From: Fibrobacter sp. UWH4
GTDB lineage: Bacteria; Fibrobacterota; Fibrobacteria; Fibrobacterales; Fibrobacteraceae
Direction: 5' to 3'
DNA length: 64,000 bases
Assembly: GCF_900142475.1 (NCBI RefSeq)
Contig: NZ_FRAY01000005.1
Location: 248,001-312,000 of the forward strand
A model generated the notes under the pieces. That model was not told the origin of the DNA and made no database searches. It saw nothing but the letters and a program-made list of their open reading frames with translations. A program made the translations under genes and the position numbers. Of this stretch, positions 18,430 to 28,171 are shown piece by piece (positions within the stretch are counted from its first letter, which is position 1; each line of letters starts with the position of its first letter).

Positions 18430-19608
18430 ATGCGGATTCTGCTTGCAAATAAGTTTTACTACCGTCGTGGTGGTGATTGCGTTTATTCTATAGAACTGGA
18501 AAACCTGCTCAAGGCTTCGGGGCACGAGGTCGCTTTTTTTGCGATGGATTATCCCGAAAACCAGAACAGCGAATGGAAAAGCTACTGGCCGAGCGAGGTC
18601 GCCTTTTCTCCGAAGAAACCAGTCGCTTTTCTCAAGGCGTTCAAGCGTCCGTTTGGCGATGCAGAAACCGTAAGGAAATTTACCGCGCTGCTTGATAAAT
18701 TTAAGCCCGACGTGCTGCACCTGAACAACATCCATACGCAACTTTCGCCTGTAATGGCCGAAATTGCGCATGCGCGCGGCGTCAAGGTGGTGTGGACGTT
18801 GCACGACTACAAGCTGGTTTGCCCCGCCTATACGTGCCTCTGCAACGGTAAAATCTGTGAAGACTGCATCGGTGGTGACAAGCGGAACTGCACCGCGAAA
18901 AAATGCCTCAAGAACAACTGGCTTGCAAGCAAGATTGCCGAGAAAGAAGCCGTGGTGTGGAATCGCGAGCGGCTGGAACGCTGCGTGGACAAGTTTATCT
19001 GCCCGAGCCATTTCATGAAGCAGAAAATGGAACAGGACGGTTTTGATGCTTCGAAGCTGGTTGCTCTCCATAATTTTGTCGATGAATCGAAATTTGCACA
19101 TGGGCCGGTGGAACGCGAAAATTCCTACTGTTTCGTGGGACGCCTTTCCAACGAGAAGGGTGCCGAAACCCTGCTGCGCGTGGCGTCGAAAATTGAGGCG
19201 ACTCTCAATGTGCTCGGTACGGGCCCGCTGGAGGCCGAACTCAATGCGAAATATGCGTCGGCAAGGCAGATTCGGTTTATGGGACACTGCGACTGGGAAA
19301 CCTGCAAGTCCGTGTTGCTCAAGTCCAAGTTCAGCGTGGTGCCGAGCGAATGGTACGAGAACAATCCGTTCTCAGTGATTGAACCGCTCTGCCTTGGAAC
19401 TCCCGTGCTGGGGGCGAACATCGGCGGAATTCCCGAACTGATCGAACCGGGAAAGACCGGCGAGCTTTTTGAGATGGGTAACGCCGAGGACCTCGAAGCG
19501 AAAATCCGCAAGATGCTTTCCGGCGACTATTCCTTTGATGTGGAACCTCTCCGTCAGCATTTCTCCAAGGACAATTACTTGGAACAGATGATGTCTGTTT
19601 ATAGGTAA
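18430..19608 (+). CDS. Glycosyltransferase family 4 with cysteine-rich insertion
   Basis: 392 residues. It starts LLANKFYYRRGGDCVYSIELE and has VWTLHDYKLVCPAY followed by a segment with seven cysteines in about 45 residues, an insertion seen in a subset of GT4 enzymes that may bind a metal. The C-terminal donor domain has VGRLSNEKGAETLL, GTGPLEAEL and FSVVPSEWYENNPFSVIEPL. The acceptor and sugar are unknown. It lies 10 bases after the radical SAM gene and 5 bases before a family 2 glycosyltransferase. Confidence 0.88.
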   Translation: MRILLANKFYYRRGGDCVYSIELENLLKASGHEVAFFAMDYPENQNSEWKSYWPSEVAFSPKKPVAFLKAFKRPFGDAETVRKFTALLDKFKPDVLHLNNIHTQLSPVMAEIAHARGVKVVWTLHDYKLVCPAYTCLCNGKICEDCIGGDKRNCTAKKCLKNNWLASKIAEKEAVVWNRERLERCVDKFICPSHFMKQKMEQDGFDASKLVALHNFVDESKFAHGPVERENSYCFVGRLSNEKGAETLLRVASKIEATLNVLGTGPLEAELNAKYASARQIRFMGHCDWETCKSVLLKSKFSVVPSEWYENNPFSVIEPLCLGTPVLGANIGGIPELIEPGKTGELFEMGNAEDLEAKIRKMLSGDYSFDVEPLRQHFSKDNYLEQMMSVYR

Positions 19609-19613
19609 CGAGC

Positions 19614-20612
19614 ATGCCGCAAGAACAACCGTTGATTTCTGTTATCGTTCCTGTCTATAAGGTCGAGGCGTACTTGGACCAGTGTGTCGAAAGTATCGTA
19701 AACCAGACCTACCGGAACTTGGAAATCATTCTGGTAGATGACGGCTCTCCGGATCGTTGTGGCGAAATGTGCGATGCGTGGGCCAAGAAGGATTCCCGAA
19801 TCAAGGTCGTCCATAAGGAGAACGGGGGACTTGGCGATGCTCGCAATGCGGGTGTTGCTATAGCGAGGGGCGACTATTTCGGGTTTATTGATAGCGATGA
19901 CTGGTGCGAGCCGGATATGTATCAGGAACTCTTGGATTCGTGCGTGCGATTTGACGCTCCTGTCTCGGTCTGTAATGTTTTTATTAACTGGGAATGCGGC
20001 TGGCCAACAGAACAGACTGTTTTTGCAAAAGAAAAATCTGCTATAGAACGTGATGAAGTCCTGCGGAGGTTCTTTAGCGACCGCCTTACGGCTTGGGCCT
20101 GGAACAAGCTGTATCACCGTGATCTTGCTGGAATATTGACGTATCCCAAGCAGGGCTATGAGGACATTCCTGTAGCAAGAGAACTTTTTATAAAAGTGTC
20201 CTGTATTGCGTTTACGGGAAAATCTCTTTACCATTATCGACAGCGTCAAGGAAGTATTGTTAATTCGACGGTAAATCTTTCGCAATATATTTTTATAGAG
20301 GAACTGCGCAAGAATGTTGAACTCGCACGGGAATGGAACTTTGAAAAGGAATCTGTGGCGCGGCTATCGGTGAGCGCCTTTAACTTCCTTGAAAAAATTT
20401 ATTCAAATCGAACTAAAGAATTGGAATGTAAAATTCCTGCGTTGATAGAAGATGTTTCTCAAGGTAGAATGTATTTTAAGGATCTGAAGACTCGAAAGTT
20501 GGATAAATTTTTCATGGGACTGTTGGCGAAGGGTGTTTCCTATAAGAAAATTTTCGCCGTTCGTCAATTGTTTCAGTGGTTCTATAGAAAACTGAACTTG
20601 AAGAAATTCTGA
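19614..20612 (+). CDS. Glycosyltransferase family 2
   Basis: 332 residues. The GT-A domain begins LISVIVPVYKVEAYLDQCVE and carries EIILVDDGSPDRCGEMC, the nucleotide-binding VHKENGGLGDARNAG and the metal-binding DSDD in GDYFGFIDSDDW. It is an inverting glycosyltransferase of the glycan-assembly type, cytoplasmic or membrane-associated. Base composition falls towards its 3' end and into the next gene, as is common where glycan genes are exchanged. Only 4 bases separate its stop from the polymerase-like gene. Confidence 0.9.
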   Translation: MPQEQPLISVIVPVYKVEAYLDQCVESIVNQTYRNLEIILVDDGSPDRCGEMCDAWAKKDSRIKVVHKENGGLGDARNAGVAIARGDYFGFIDSDDWCEPDMYQELLDSCVRFDAPVSVCNVFINWECGWPTEQTVFAKEKSAIERDEVLRRFFSDRLTAWAWNKLYHRDLAGILTYPKQGYEDIPVARELFIKVSCIAFTGKSLYHYRQRQGSIVNSTVNLSQYIFIEELRKNVELAREWNFEKESVARLSVSAFNFLEKIYSNRTKELECKIPALIEDVSQGRMYFKDLKTRKLDKFFMGLLAKGVSYKKIFAVRQLFQWFYRKLNLKKF

Positions 20613-20616
20613 ATTT

Positions 20617-21918
20617 ATGCATGTTGCTATTGCCATATATATAGCGTTTGCTTTTATAAACTATCGTGTTGCCGTACTCCTTCTGGCTCCGTGGGGACTG
20701 TTTTTAGGACATTTTCCTGCCGTGGATGGCCAATATACGTCTATATTTGATCTCTGCTGTTTGGGCTTGACCGTTTTGCTTCCGATAAAGACAAATATCA
20801 TTACGAAAATAAAAACATATCCGTTTTTGATTCCGACCTTATTAGTATTAGTTTCTTATTGCACAACAAATCTACTTGCTGAAACTCACTGGCCAAGTAC
20901 AATTATCTTTTATAATACGGTATTTCTTTATCCTTTGGCAGTGTGGAGTGTCTTGGAGGAAAAAGATGATTTACGTCTGTTGTTGATTAGCAACATTGTT
21001 TTCTTTGCGCTCTGTGCTATTTATGCTTTGGTGGAATTGGCTCTGGATCAGAATATAATTCTTGAAACCATTATTCAGAAAAGAATGGTGAATGAAAACG
21101 TGTTGAACTACACAGAAGTACGTTTTGGAATCAAACGTATCCAGAGTGTTTTCTGTACGCCCATGTCTATGGGGCTTGCTATGACCACCTTTGCTTATGT
21201 ACTTTATGAAAAGTATAAGATGATGGAAGAAAAAATCCTACTGCTTTTCGTGCTCATTGTAATGTGCTTTATTTTGCCGTGGCTTACGGGGGCTCGTTCC
21301 GTATTTGTCTCGGCACTGATTATCCTAATTCCGGTTCTACGTGAAGTATTTAAAGATGGTCGTTTTGCTCTTTTGAAAATAGGTATTGTTGGCTTGGTTG
21401 TTTTTGTAGGTGGAAACTGGATCCTTACTCTGATAGATTCGTTCGTCCATTCCGACACGGCTGTCGCCGGAAGCAGCTTGGATATGCGCTTAATGCAATT
21501 TGCGGTGATTGTTCCGTTCTTCCTGAATTCTCCCATTTGGGGAAATGGCTATGCTTTCATTTGGACATTTGTAAAGGCGGTAGATAAGGATATTTTGGGT
21601 GCCGAAAGTATTTGGATTCAGCTCCTGGTGGATTACGGACTCCTGGGCGCCTTGGCTTATTTATCTTGCATCGTGTCTATTTATCGTAATTTGACTAGGT
21701 TTCGCCCTGAAGGAAAATTTCTGCCACTCGCCATAATTGTCGGCTATACGTTGTCGACGTTCCTTGAATTGGAAATGAACTTTTTCTTCATTATGAGTAT
21801 CATTCTGATAAAACTCTATGCGTGGAATGATGAAGAAAATGCGCGGCAGAATATCAAAGAGGATGACGAAACCGACATCAACCCTAAAAAGGATCTTCAA
21901 GAATCAAAGGCAGACTAG
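20617..21918 (+). CDS. O-antigen ligase/polymerase-like (Wzy-type) membrane protein
   Basis: 433 residues, about eleven hydrophobic segments and a charged cytoplasmic tail (about residues 405-433). A periplasmic loop follows FVHSDTAVAGSSLDMRL, and the architecture matches Wzy/WaaL-type proteins, which have little sequence conservation. The gene is AT-rich compared with its neighbours, usual for polymerases. Its stop shares the sequence CTAG with the stop of the convergent flippase gene. Assignment rests on topology and position between glycosyltransferases and a flippase. Confidence 0.75.
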   Translation: MHVAIAIYIAFAFINYRVAVLLLAPWGLFLGHFPAVDGQYTSIFDLCCLGLTVLLPIKTNIITKIKTYPFLIPTLLVLVSYCTTNLLAETHWPSTIIFYNTVFLYPLAVWSVLEEKDDLRLLLISNIVFFALCAIYALVELALDQNIILETIIQKRMVNENVLNYTEVRFGIKRIQSVFCTPMSMGLAMTTFAYVLYEKYKMMEEKILLLFVLIVMCFILPWLTGARSVFVSALIILIPVLREVFKDGRFALLKIGIVGLVVFVGGNWILTLIDSFVHSDTAVAGSSLDMRLMQFAVIVPFFLNSPIWGNGYAFIWTFVKAVDKDILGAESIWIQLLVDYGLLGALAYLSCIVSIYRNLTRFRPEGKFLPLAIIVGYTLSTFLELEMNFFFIMSIILIKLYAWNDEENARQNIKEDDETDINPKKDLQESKAD

Positions 21919-23351
21919 TGCTTGAATTTGTTCCTGATTTTCTTGAAGTATTTCAGGGCGATGGCGTCGCGAATCAAGTAGAGCACGAGGCTGTAGGCCG
22001 GCATGAAGATCGCTGTTGACAGAATAATGTTCAGCAGGTGCATGTCGGTTTGGATTCCCTTTGTGATACCCCAGGCAATCGGGTAGGCAATGAGTATATA
22101 TTTGACGAGGTCGAATAGCTGCATCGCGTAGTTGTATTGCAGAATCTTTTTGGTCGGATACAAGTTGATGAGCGCTGCGGAGAAATTGATGAAAAACTGC
22201 GCAAACGCAAGGCCGATTACTCCGTATTGAATGCCGACAACGATAAAGAGGACGCAAAGGGTCTTCTTGGGAAATTCCAGTTTTAGGATGGTCCCCGTGC
22301 GGTTGACAACTTGCAATAGGCTGAGGCTGAGTTGACCAATAGGATTCCAGATGTTACTTGTGACAAGAATCTGGAAAAAGATAACGGCCGGTAGCCATTT
22401 TTCGGTCCAGAGAAAGACGATGATATCGCGCCCGGTAAAGCAGAGTATCGCCGACATGGGGGCCGTAATCATGACAAGCAGGCGCATGACTTCGCGAAAA
22501 CGATCCTTGAGAACGGCGGTGTCGTTCTGGTACTTGGATAGGACTGGCAGCGCAATCTTTTGGACGATGCCGGAGCTGATGGAATTGACGTTGCACCTCA
22601 GACCGTTTGCCTTCGAGAAATACCCGAGGTCTGCTTTGGTAAAGAACTTACCGATGACAACAGAATAGATTTCGTTGAATACGGTTCCGATGAGGTTCGC
22701 GCTGAGCAGTTTGGAACCGAATCCGAACAGGTAACGGAACGATTCTTTGCTGAATCCTTCACGTGGATGCCACTTGGCGCAAATCCAGAGGAGAATGGTG
22801 CGGATGAAGGCCGCAAGGACAGTCTGTAAAGCGAGCGTGTAGACTCCCCATCCGTAAAAGGCGAGGACGATTGCCACGAGGCCCGCGGGAATTTGACCGC
22901 ACAGGCCGATAATCGTCTGAAGTCTGATGTTCAGTTTTGCCGTCAGGATGGCGTTCTGGACGATACAGAGGGAATTGAGGAGTACGCTGAGGCCGACAAT
23001 CTTGATGAGCGGTATCAACAGCGGCTCGTCGAAGAAATTTGCAATGAGTGGGGAACAAACCCAGAGGATTGCATAGGCGACAATGCCCACAACTACATTG
23101 AAGTAGAAGGCTGTCGCCAGATCCTTTTCGGTGCGGTCTATCTTACGGATCAGTCCGTTGGCAAAGCCGGAGTCGACGAACGTGTTGGACAGCGAGATGA
23201 ATATGGTCGTGAGCCCTACGATGCCGTATTCGTTAGGTGTCAGCAGTCGGGCAAGAACGATGCCGATGGCAAAGCTTACAATCTGCGAAGAGAGCCTTTC
23301 GAGAAGGCTCCAAACTGCAGCGAGAAAGGGCGTGTTCTTTTTATAGGACAT
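21915..23351 (-). CDS. Lipopolysaccharide/polysaccharide flippase (Wzx-like, MOP superfamily)
   Basis: 478 residues, about 12-14 transmembrane helices. The N-terminus reads AAVWSLLERLSSQIVSFAIGIVLARLLTPNEYG, the typical opening of WzxC/RfbX-type polysaccharide transporters, and VDSGFANGLIRK follows. These proteins move lipid-linked oligosaccharide across the inner membrane. With the adjacent polymerase-like gene it suggests a Wzx/Wzy pathway. It is the last gene of a leftward block and overlaps the upstream LicD-family gene by 11 bases. Confidence 0.88.
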   Translation of the reverse strand: MSYKKNTPFLAAVWSLLERLSSQIVSFAIGIVLARLLTPNEYGIVGLTTIFISLSNTFVDSGFANGLIRKIDRTEKDLATAFYFNVVVGIVAYAILWVCSPLIANFFDEPLLIPLIKIVGLSVLLNSLCIVQNAILTAKLNIRLQTIIGLCGQIPAGLVAIVLAFYGWGVYTLALQTVLAAFIRTILLWICAKWHPREGFSKESFRYLFGFGSKLLSANLIGTVFNEIYSVVIGKFFTKADLGYFSKANGLRCNVNSISSGIVQKIALPVLSKYQNDTAVLKDRFREVMRLLVMITAPMSAILCFTGRDIIVFLWTEKWLPAVIFFQILVTSNIWNPIGQLSLSLLQVVNRTGTILKLEFPKKTLCVLFIVVGIQYGVIGLAFAQFFINFSAALINLYPTKKILQYNYAMQLFDLVKYILIAYPIAWGITKGIQTDMHLLNIILSTAIFMPAYSLVLYLIRDAIALKYFKKIRNKFKH

Positions 23352-24063
23352 CGGTCTTGGGCCTAATCAAGATACCGGTAATTTCGTTGGGGGTGTAGTA
23401 GGTGGCGCACTTGTTGCCGCCGTTTTTACCGGTCCAATTCGGATTCGGAATCATGAAATCTTCGCCGTAGTACATAGATAGTGTCTTGACCGGGTCGGCG
23501 GGGGCGCCCAATTCAACTCCGTTGATCGTTACGGTAGACAAAGGTTCCTTGGTGCTGAAGGTGTAAGACCTTGTCGAAGAAACGATGTCGCCCTTTTCGA
23601 CTTCGTAGCAGTACACAGTGCGGGTGTCTCCCTCGCGGATACCGAGGAAAATATCGAAGGCGAGTCCCTTGTAGTGGAAGGCGTATTCCGAAGGTTTGCG
23701 TTCTCCAGTCGAGACCTTGACGACGTCAAAGGAATGATCCTTGACAAAGCCTTTGGCGATCAGTTTTTTTTCGAAATCTTCCGTATAGGAATCTTCGAGG
23801 ATGCCTACGTCTAGATCAAAATCATGGGGAATGAAGGACTTGTGCCTTACGGCTCCAAGCAGGGTTCCGAATTCCAGCCAGTAGCCTACGCTGGATTCCC
23901 GGCAGATTTCTTTGAATGCCTGCAGGGCTTCAATACCGTATTGGCGCAACAGTTTCTGTTTTCTTTTCAGGTCTTTGCCGATGCAATAATTGGACCACTT
24001 AGTCTGAAGAAAGGAACCTTCTTTTCCTCCGAGGAGGGTGTAAACTTTATGCACGATACCCAT
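23341..24063 (-). CDS. LicD-family phosphotransferase-like protein (1 of 4)
   Basis: 240 residues. The nucleotidyltransferase-like core is visible as YWLEFGTLLGAVRHKSFIPHDFDLDVGI (about residues 60-87), the LicD/fukutin pattern with the acidic DxD. It has D in place of the more usual W in the IPWDDDID segment, so this is the most diverged of the four copies. LicD proteins transfer phospho-substituents such as phosphocholine from CDP-activated donors to glycans. It overlaps the flippase gene and lies 15 bases after the next LicD gene. Confidence 0.8.
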   Translation of the reverse strand: MGIVHKVYTLLGGKEGSFLQTKWSNYCIGKDLKRKQKLLRQYGIEALQAFKEICRESSVGYWLEFGTLLGAVRHKSFIPHDFDLDVGILEDSYTEDFEKKLIAKGFVKDHSFDVVKVSTGERKPSEYAFHYKGLAFDIFLGIREGDTRTVYCYEVEKGDIVSSTRSYTFSTKEPLSTVTINGVELGAPADPVKTLSMYYGEDFMIPNPNWTGKNGGNKCATYYTPNEITGILIRPKTDVL

Positions 24064-24078
24064 GATAATCCTTGATAA

Positions 24079-24888
24079 CTATATCCAGTAGATGTTGCTT
24101 AAGGTGTGAGGCGATGTACGGTCTTTGTTTGCCGGTGGCGTCATATAGTCTCCGTACATTCCCGTGAGCCATTGGTCATAATCGGCGATGGCCATGAATT
24201 TTCCGTCTTCGAAAGGAACTTCGATGAATTTTTCGAACGTACTTCGCGGTGATATGGAGCGGATGGCAGCCTCCTTTTCGGGATCTACGGCCATGGCGAC
24301 CCATTGGGCGGAAGGGTTGTTCAAATCACCAATCTTTGCGTATTCCATTTCGGTGATGCTCCTAATGGACCACGGAAGAACTGCAATTTTAGAGAGCCTG
24401 ATTAGAATCCGTTTCCACCAAGAGTTTTTCTTACCCGGCTTTACGAGCTTGATGCGGAAAAGGGTTTTGAGTCTGTTGAGAGAGTGAATGAAATTTTTGC
24501 AATCATCTTTCTTGTCGAACATATAGTCGAACGGGAAAACATCGATATTGACGCCGATGTTCTTGGTCGAGACATTCTCTTCAAGAAGGGTGCGGGTGTC
24601 GGCGACCTTGGCGTAAGGGTTGTGGTAGTCTTTGTCTTTGCGAAAGTCGTAGACGTGATACCAACCATCTTTATGTTTGTAGTGAGCGACGAATTTTTCG
24701 TAGTCGGGACGCATCATGGCGATGTCGATGTCGTCGTCCCAGGGAATGTAGCCCTTATGGCGAATGGCGCCTAGTAGCGTTCCGAAAATAAGTGTGTAAT
24801 GAATGTTGTTTTCGATGCAGAATCGATGGACGTCCTTGAGAATGTCCAACTGAATGTGCTTCATTTTGTCTACGTCAATTTTCTTCAT
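24079..24888 (-). CDS. LicD-family phosphotransferase (2 of 4)
   Basis: 269 residues from the ATG at 24888, which has GGAAG just upstream; a longer frame would run into the neighbouring gene. The core [28 protein letters not shown] (about 31-58) is canonical for LicD, with the WDDDID metal site. ENVSTKNIGVNIDVFPFDYM follows. It probably transfers a phospho-substituent from a CDP-linked donor to the surface glycan. Its start overlaps the stop of the third LicD gene by 4 bases. Confidence 0.87.
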   Translation of the reverse strand: MKKIDVDKMKHIQLDILKDVHRFCIENNIHYTLIFGTLLGAIRHKGYIPWDDDIDIAMMRPDYEKFVAHYKHKDGWYHVYDFRKDKDYHNPYAKVADTRTLLEENVSTKNIGVNIDVFPFDYMFDKKDDCKNFIHSLNRLKTLFRIKLVKPGKKNSWWKRILIRLSKIAVLPWSIRSITEMEYAKIGDLNNPSAQWVAMAVDPEKEAAIRSISPRSTFEKFIEVPFEDGKFMAIADYDQWLTGMYGDYMTPPANKDRTSPHTLSNIYWI

Positions 24889-25706
24889 TTTGTCTTCCAG
24901 TAGAACTGGGTGTGATCGCAGCTGTGCTGGCGACGCTCTTCTTCTGGCGGGAGCTGCATATAGTCTCCGTACAGCTCCGAAAGACAGCGGTCCCACTGCT
25001 TGATCGCCTTGAATTGATGACCCTCGAATTCAATATCGGTATAGTCTTCGAAGAAGGCGATGGGCAAGTGCTCGATGCTTTTTTCGTCGGGGCAGGCGAG
25101 TTGGGTGCAATGGGTAGTGGTTTCACTCGCTTTCGCGGTGCATAGTTTGTTCAGCCGGTCATTGATAATGGCAATGTCAAGATTCCTGTATTTGACCTTC
25201 CTGCAAATTTGCTTGAAAGCGGATTTAAACCCCTTTTTCCAAGGGATTTCGGGTGTGGCTCTTCTTGCGGCCAGCTGGGTTTCGTATAAGCGAAGTGCTT
25301 CCTTTAGCTTGTCTTGATAGACGGCCTTGTCGTCATCGATGGGGTCAATTGGGAACAGGTCTATCCAAATGCCGGTTCCTTTTACTTTTGTCCAGGGGAG
25401 GACCGTTTGGGTTGTCGTCTGCTCGGTGTCGCAAATTCTAGCGAATGCGATATAGCTCTCCTGGCCTGCGATGAGTTTCAAATTTTTTCTGGTGCCGAAT
25501 GTTTTGATGAACCGTTCGTAATTTGGGCGGGTCATGTAGAGATCGATGTCGTCGTCCCAGGGAATAAAGCCCTTATGGCGGATGGCGCCTAAAAGGGTTC
25601 CGTAGGCGAGAGAGTACTGAATTCCGTTCTCCATGCAGAATGAGTGAACTTCTTTCAGAATTTCCAGCGAAACTTGCTGGATGTCTTTGAGAGTCATCGG
25701 TTTCAT
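24885..25706 (-). CDS. LicD-family phosphotransferase (3 of 4)
   Basis: 273 residues. The core [28 protein letters not shown] (about 31-58) and GTGIWIDLFPIDPIDDD are canonical LicD features. The C-terminal half shares with copy 2 the WLTGMYGDYM / CLSELYGDYM motif near the end. Copies 2 and 3 have similar organisation and probably arose by tandem duplication. The donor group is unknown; the nearby cytidylyltransferase genes make a CDP-linked donor likely. Confidence 0.87.
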   Translation of the reverse strand: MKPMTLKDIQQVSLEILKEVHSFCMENGIQYSLAYGTLLGAIRHKGFIPWDDDIDLYMTRPNYERFIKTFGTRKNLKLIAGQESYIAFARICDTEQTTTQTVLPWTKVKGTGIWIDLFPIDPIDDDKAVYQDKLKEALRLYETQLAARRATPEIPWKKGFKSAFKQICRKVKYRNLDIAIINDRLNKLCTAKASETTTHCTQLACPDEKSIEHLPIAFFEDYTDIEFEGHQFKAIKQWDRCLSELYGDYMQLPPEEERRQHSCDHTQFYWKTK

Positions 25707-25726
25707 ATCTTAAAAAGAAGGAAATT

Positions 25727-26689
25727 CTAGAATTCTTTATAGTCGATCGGAGTGCCGATGGTTTCCAGGTATTCGTTCAGGTCTTTGAGTGTATGGGGAA
25801 TGCCGATATCCTTCGGATAGCCTCTCCAATTTTTCCCAAACTGCTTGTCGAGCATAATATCGGGTTCGTTGGGACCCGGCAAGGCAGTATTTTCAAACGG
25901 GATGGGCTTGAGCGGATAGAGCTCGTTGTAGTTTCTGAATCCGTGGAATTTGTATTCCGTGAGGACCCAGTTGCCGAGCCCCGGAGTAATTCGGGATGTT
26001 TCTTCGAGGGAGTAGATTTCGCTGTTTTTCAGCTCGGCTTCGTAAAATTCGAAAATTTCTTTCCAGGAACGGTTACTGTGGACGAATTGGATAACCTTTT
26101 CGCGGTAGGCCATATAGGCCTCTTCAGTAACACCTTCTTTGACAAAGTCGTTGGAGAAGAATTCCAGGTTCAGTGCGTCTTTCAGGCAGGTGCCCTTATA
26201 CAGGTGAATGCAGTAAGGCGTCATTAGGAAGACATACTTGCCGGGATTGGCGCGGATGGCGTTATCGTAGAACTCGGCGTAGTTCCCGTTTTTCTGGGAG
26301 GAGTCGATCCAGACGAAGTCTTTCTTGGCGATTTCGATCAGCTTGAGGTAATCGGCGCGTGTCACGCCAACATCGATATCGTCGTCCCAGGGAATGAATC
26401 CTCCATGCCTCTGGGCGCCAAGGAGCGCGCCGCCTTCAAGGAAAGGCTTGATGTCATAGGCCTTGAGCATTTCGAGGATTTCTTGCGTGAACTGAAGCTC
26501 CTTGAGCTGATATTCACGCAGGTAACCCGTGGCGGGTTTCATTTGTTTGATGTCGAAATGGTGCTTGAAGTATTCCAGTTGGAATTGCAACGATTTGATT
26601 TCTTCTTTCATCTGTGGGCGAAAGAAAAAATTGTAGATAGGACGCAGGTATCTTTTGATGCGCCTTTTAGCTTTGCCTGCTAGCGACAT
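25727..26689 (-). CDS. LicD-family phosphotransferase (4 of 4), with N-terminal extension
   Basis: 320 residues from the ATG at 26689; the longer frame would cover the end of the cytidylyltransferase gene. A basic and helical N-terminal extension of about 90 residues ([17 protein letters not shown]) precedes the LicD core [28 protein letters not shown]. The extension could sit at the membrane or mediate partner binding; this is inferred. The stop of the cytidylyltransferase gene lies inside its first codons (10-base overlap), so the two are translationally coupled. Confidence 0.85.
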   Translation of the reverse strand: MSLAGKAKRRIKRYLRPIYNFFFRPQMKEEIKSLQFQLEYFKHHFDIKQMKPATGYLREYQLKELQFTQEILEMLKAYDIKPFLEGGALLGAQRHGGFIPWDDDIDVGVTRADYLKLIEIAKKDFVWIDSSQKNGNYAEFYDNAIRANPGKYVFLMTPYCIHLYKGTCLKDALNLEFFSNDFVKEGVTEEAYMAYREKVIQFVHSNRSWKEIFEFYEAELKNSEIYSLEETSRITPGLGNWVLTEYKFHGFRNYNELYPLKPIPFENTALPGPNEPDIMLDKQFGKNWRGYPKDIGIPHTLKDLNEYLETIGTPIDYKEF

Positions 26690-27072
26690 TCTAAGTCCTT
26701 TTTGATTTGGGTTGTGCTGATTTCCGGAGTGCGTTCCAGATAAACGACTTCGCACTGCTCTTTGAGGAAGTCGAATTTACCCTTCCAGTCGTCACCCATG
26801 ACAAATGTGTCGATGCGGAATTCCTTGACGTCGGTCTTCTTTTGTTCCCAGTTTTCTTCGGGAATGACTAAGTCTACGTAGCGGATGGCTTCGAGCAACT
26901 GCTTGCGTTTTTCGTAGCTGAAGTAACATTTTTTCTGCTTGGCGTTCCAGTTGAACTCGTCAGTCGAAAGAGCGACGATGAGATAATCACCTAAAGCCTT
27001 GGCGCGGCGCAGAAGATTTATGTGCCCGTAATGTAGAAGGTCAAAAGTTCCGTAGGTAATGACTCGTTTCAT
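26680..27072 (-). CDS. Glycerol-3-phosphate cytidylyltransferase-like protein (TagD family)
   Basis: 130 residues, the full TagD length. The HxGH motif is in [18 protein letters not shown] (residues 8-25) and the C-terminal RTPEISTT matches the family RTxGISTT. Family members make CDP-glycerol, or CDP-activated relatives such as CDP-ethanolamine, from CTP and a phospho-alcohol. It is coupled to a LicD gene, which suggests it makes that enzyme's CDP donor. The exact alcohol cannot be told from sequence. Confidence 0.88.
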   Translation of the reverse strand: MKRVITYGTFDLLHYGHINLLRRAKALGDYLIVALSTDEFNWNAKQKKCYFSYEKRKQLLEAIRYVDLVIPEENWEQKKTDVKEFRIDTFVMGDDWKGKFDFLKEQCEVVYLERTPEISTTQIKKDLECR

Positions 27073-27089
27073 ACTAAATCCTAATTCTG

Positions 27090-28163
27090 TTAGATGAAAT
27101 TTTTCTTCATCAGGTCGCGGAAAGCATCAAGCAGCTTGTCGTAATCGGCGGTTGTCAAGGATCCGATGTGACCTACGCGGAAAACGGTTTCCTTCATTTC
27201 GCCGCCGTTGGGGCAGATCCACATGCCGTATTCGTCCTTGATTTTGAGGAAGATATCGTAGGCGGAAGCAGTTGTCGGGTGAAGCGGAGTCACTGCATTC
27301 GAGAGAGATTCCGAAACGATTTCGAAGGGAAGTCCCTTGATGCGTTCGCGGAAGTAGTTGGCAAGCGATGCCGTGCGGGCGATTTCTGCCTCTACGCCGC
27401 CGTTTGTGTCAATTTCCTTGAGGCGCACATTGATTTGGCGTAGGATACTGACGGCGGGCGTCCACGGGGTCTGTCCACGTTCGGCGTTTTTCAGGGCTAG
27501 CTTCAGGTCCAGGTACTGACACTTGCATTTGATTTTTTCGATGCGAGCAAGCGCCTTCGGTGAAAGCGCCATCACCGTGATTCCCGGTGGGCAGGCGAGA
27601 GCCTTTTGCGAACCTGTAATCATAATGTCTGCGCCGAGTGCCCCCATGTCGAAAGGGTCGGCGAGGAAGGTGCTGATGCAGTCCACAATCAGAAACAGGT
27701 TGTTTCGCTTGCAGAAATCACTGATGAGCTGCATGTCGTAGTGCACGCCGGTGGAGGTTTCGTGTTTGTTCACGATGAAGGTGGTGTAGCCCTTGCCTTC
27801 GAATTCTTTCAGGTGTTCGGCCTTGAGTGCCTTGCCCGGCTGGAGCTTGATTTCGGTGAAGGGAATTTCGTGCAGTTCGCAGAGCTCCACGAAACGGTGA
27901 CCGAAGCTTCCTCCGTTGACGACAATCGCGTTGTCGGCAGGAGTCAAGGTGTTCATGATGGCGGTCTCCATGCCTGCCGAACCCGAACCCGTAATGAAGA
28001 CGACCCTGGAGTCGTCGGAGGCCTTTGCGAATTTCTTGACCAGGCGTTCGTTTTCGAGCATCAGTTCCGAGAATTCCGCCGTGCGGAAATAAGGAACCTG
28101 TTCTGCACCGATGGCGCGTACGGCATCGCTGGATTGTACCGGGCCTACAGTAAAGTTAATCAT
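27090..28163 (-). CDS. PLP-dependent aminotransferase, class V (2-aminoethylphosphonate transaminase-like)
   Basis: 357 residues from the ATG at 28163; a longer frame would run back through the neighbouring gene. [24 protein letters not shown] at the start, [28 protein letters not shown] and the PLP-binding lysine in [14 protein letters not shown] match class V enzymes of the PhnW / serine-glyoxylate type. Position between two cytidylyltransferase genes suggests it makes an amino-alcohol phosphate or aminophosphonate that is then CDP-activated. No PEP mutase or phosphonopyruvate decarboxylase gene is in the window, so a phosphonate product is only one possibility. Confidence 0.83.
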   Translation of the reverse strand: MINFTVGPVQSSDAVRAIGAEQVPYFRTAEFSELMLENERLVKKFAKASDDSRVVFITGSGSAGMETAIMNTLTPADNAIVVNGGSFGHRFVELCELHEIPFTEIKLQPGKALKAEHLKEFEGKGYTTFIVNKHETSTGVHYDMQLISDFCKRNNLFLIVDCISTFLADPFDMGALGADIMITGSQKALACPPGITVMALSPKALARIEKIKCKCQYLDLKLALKNAERGQTPWTPAVSILRQINVRLKEIDTNGGVEAEIARTASLANYFRERIKGLPFEIVSESLSNAVTPLHPTTASAYDIFLKIKDEYGMWICPNGGEMKETVFRVGHIGSLTTADYDKLLDAFRDLMKKNFI

Positions 28164-28171
28164 AACAACCT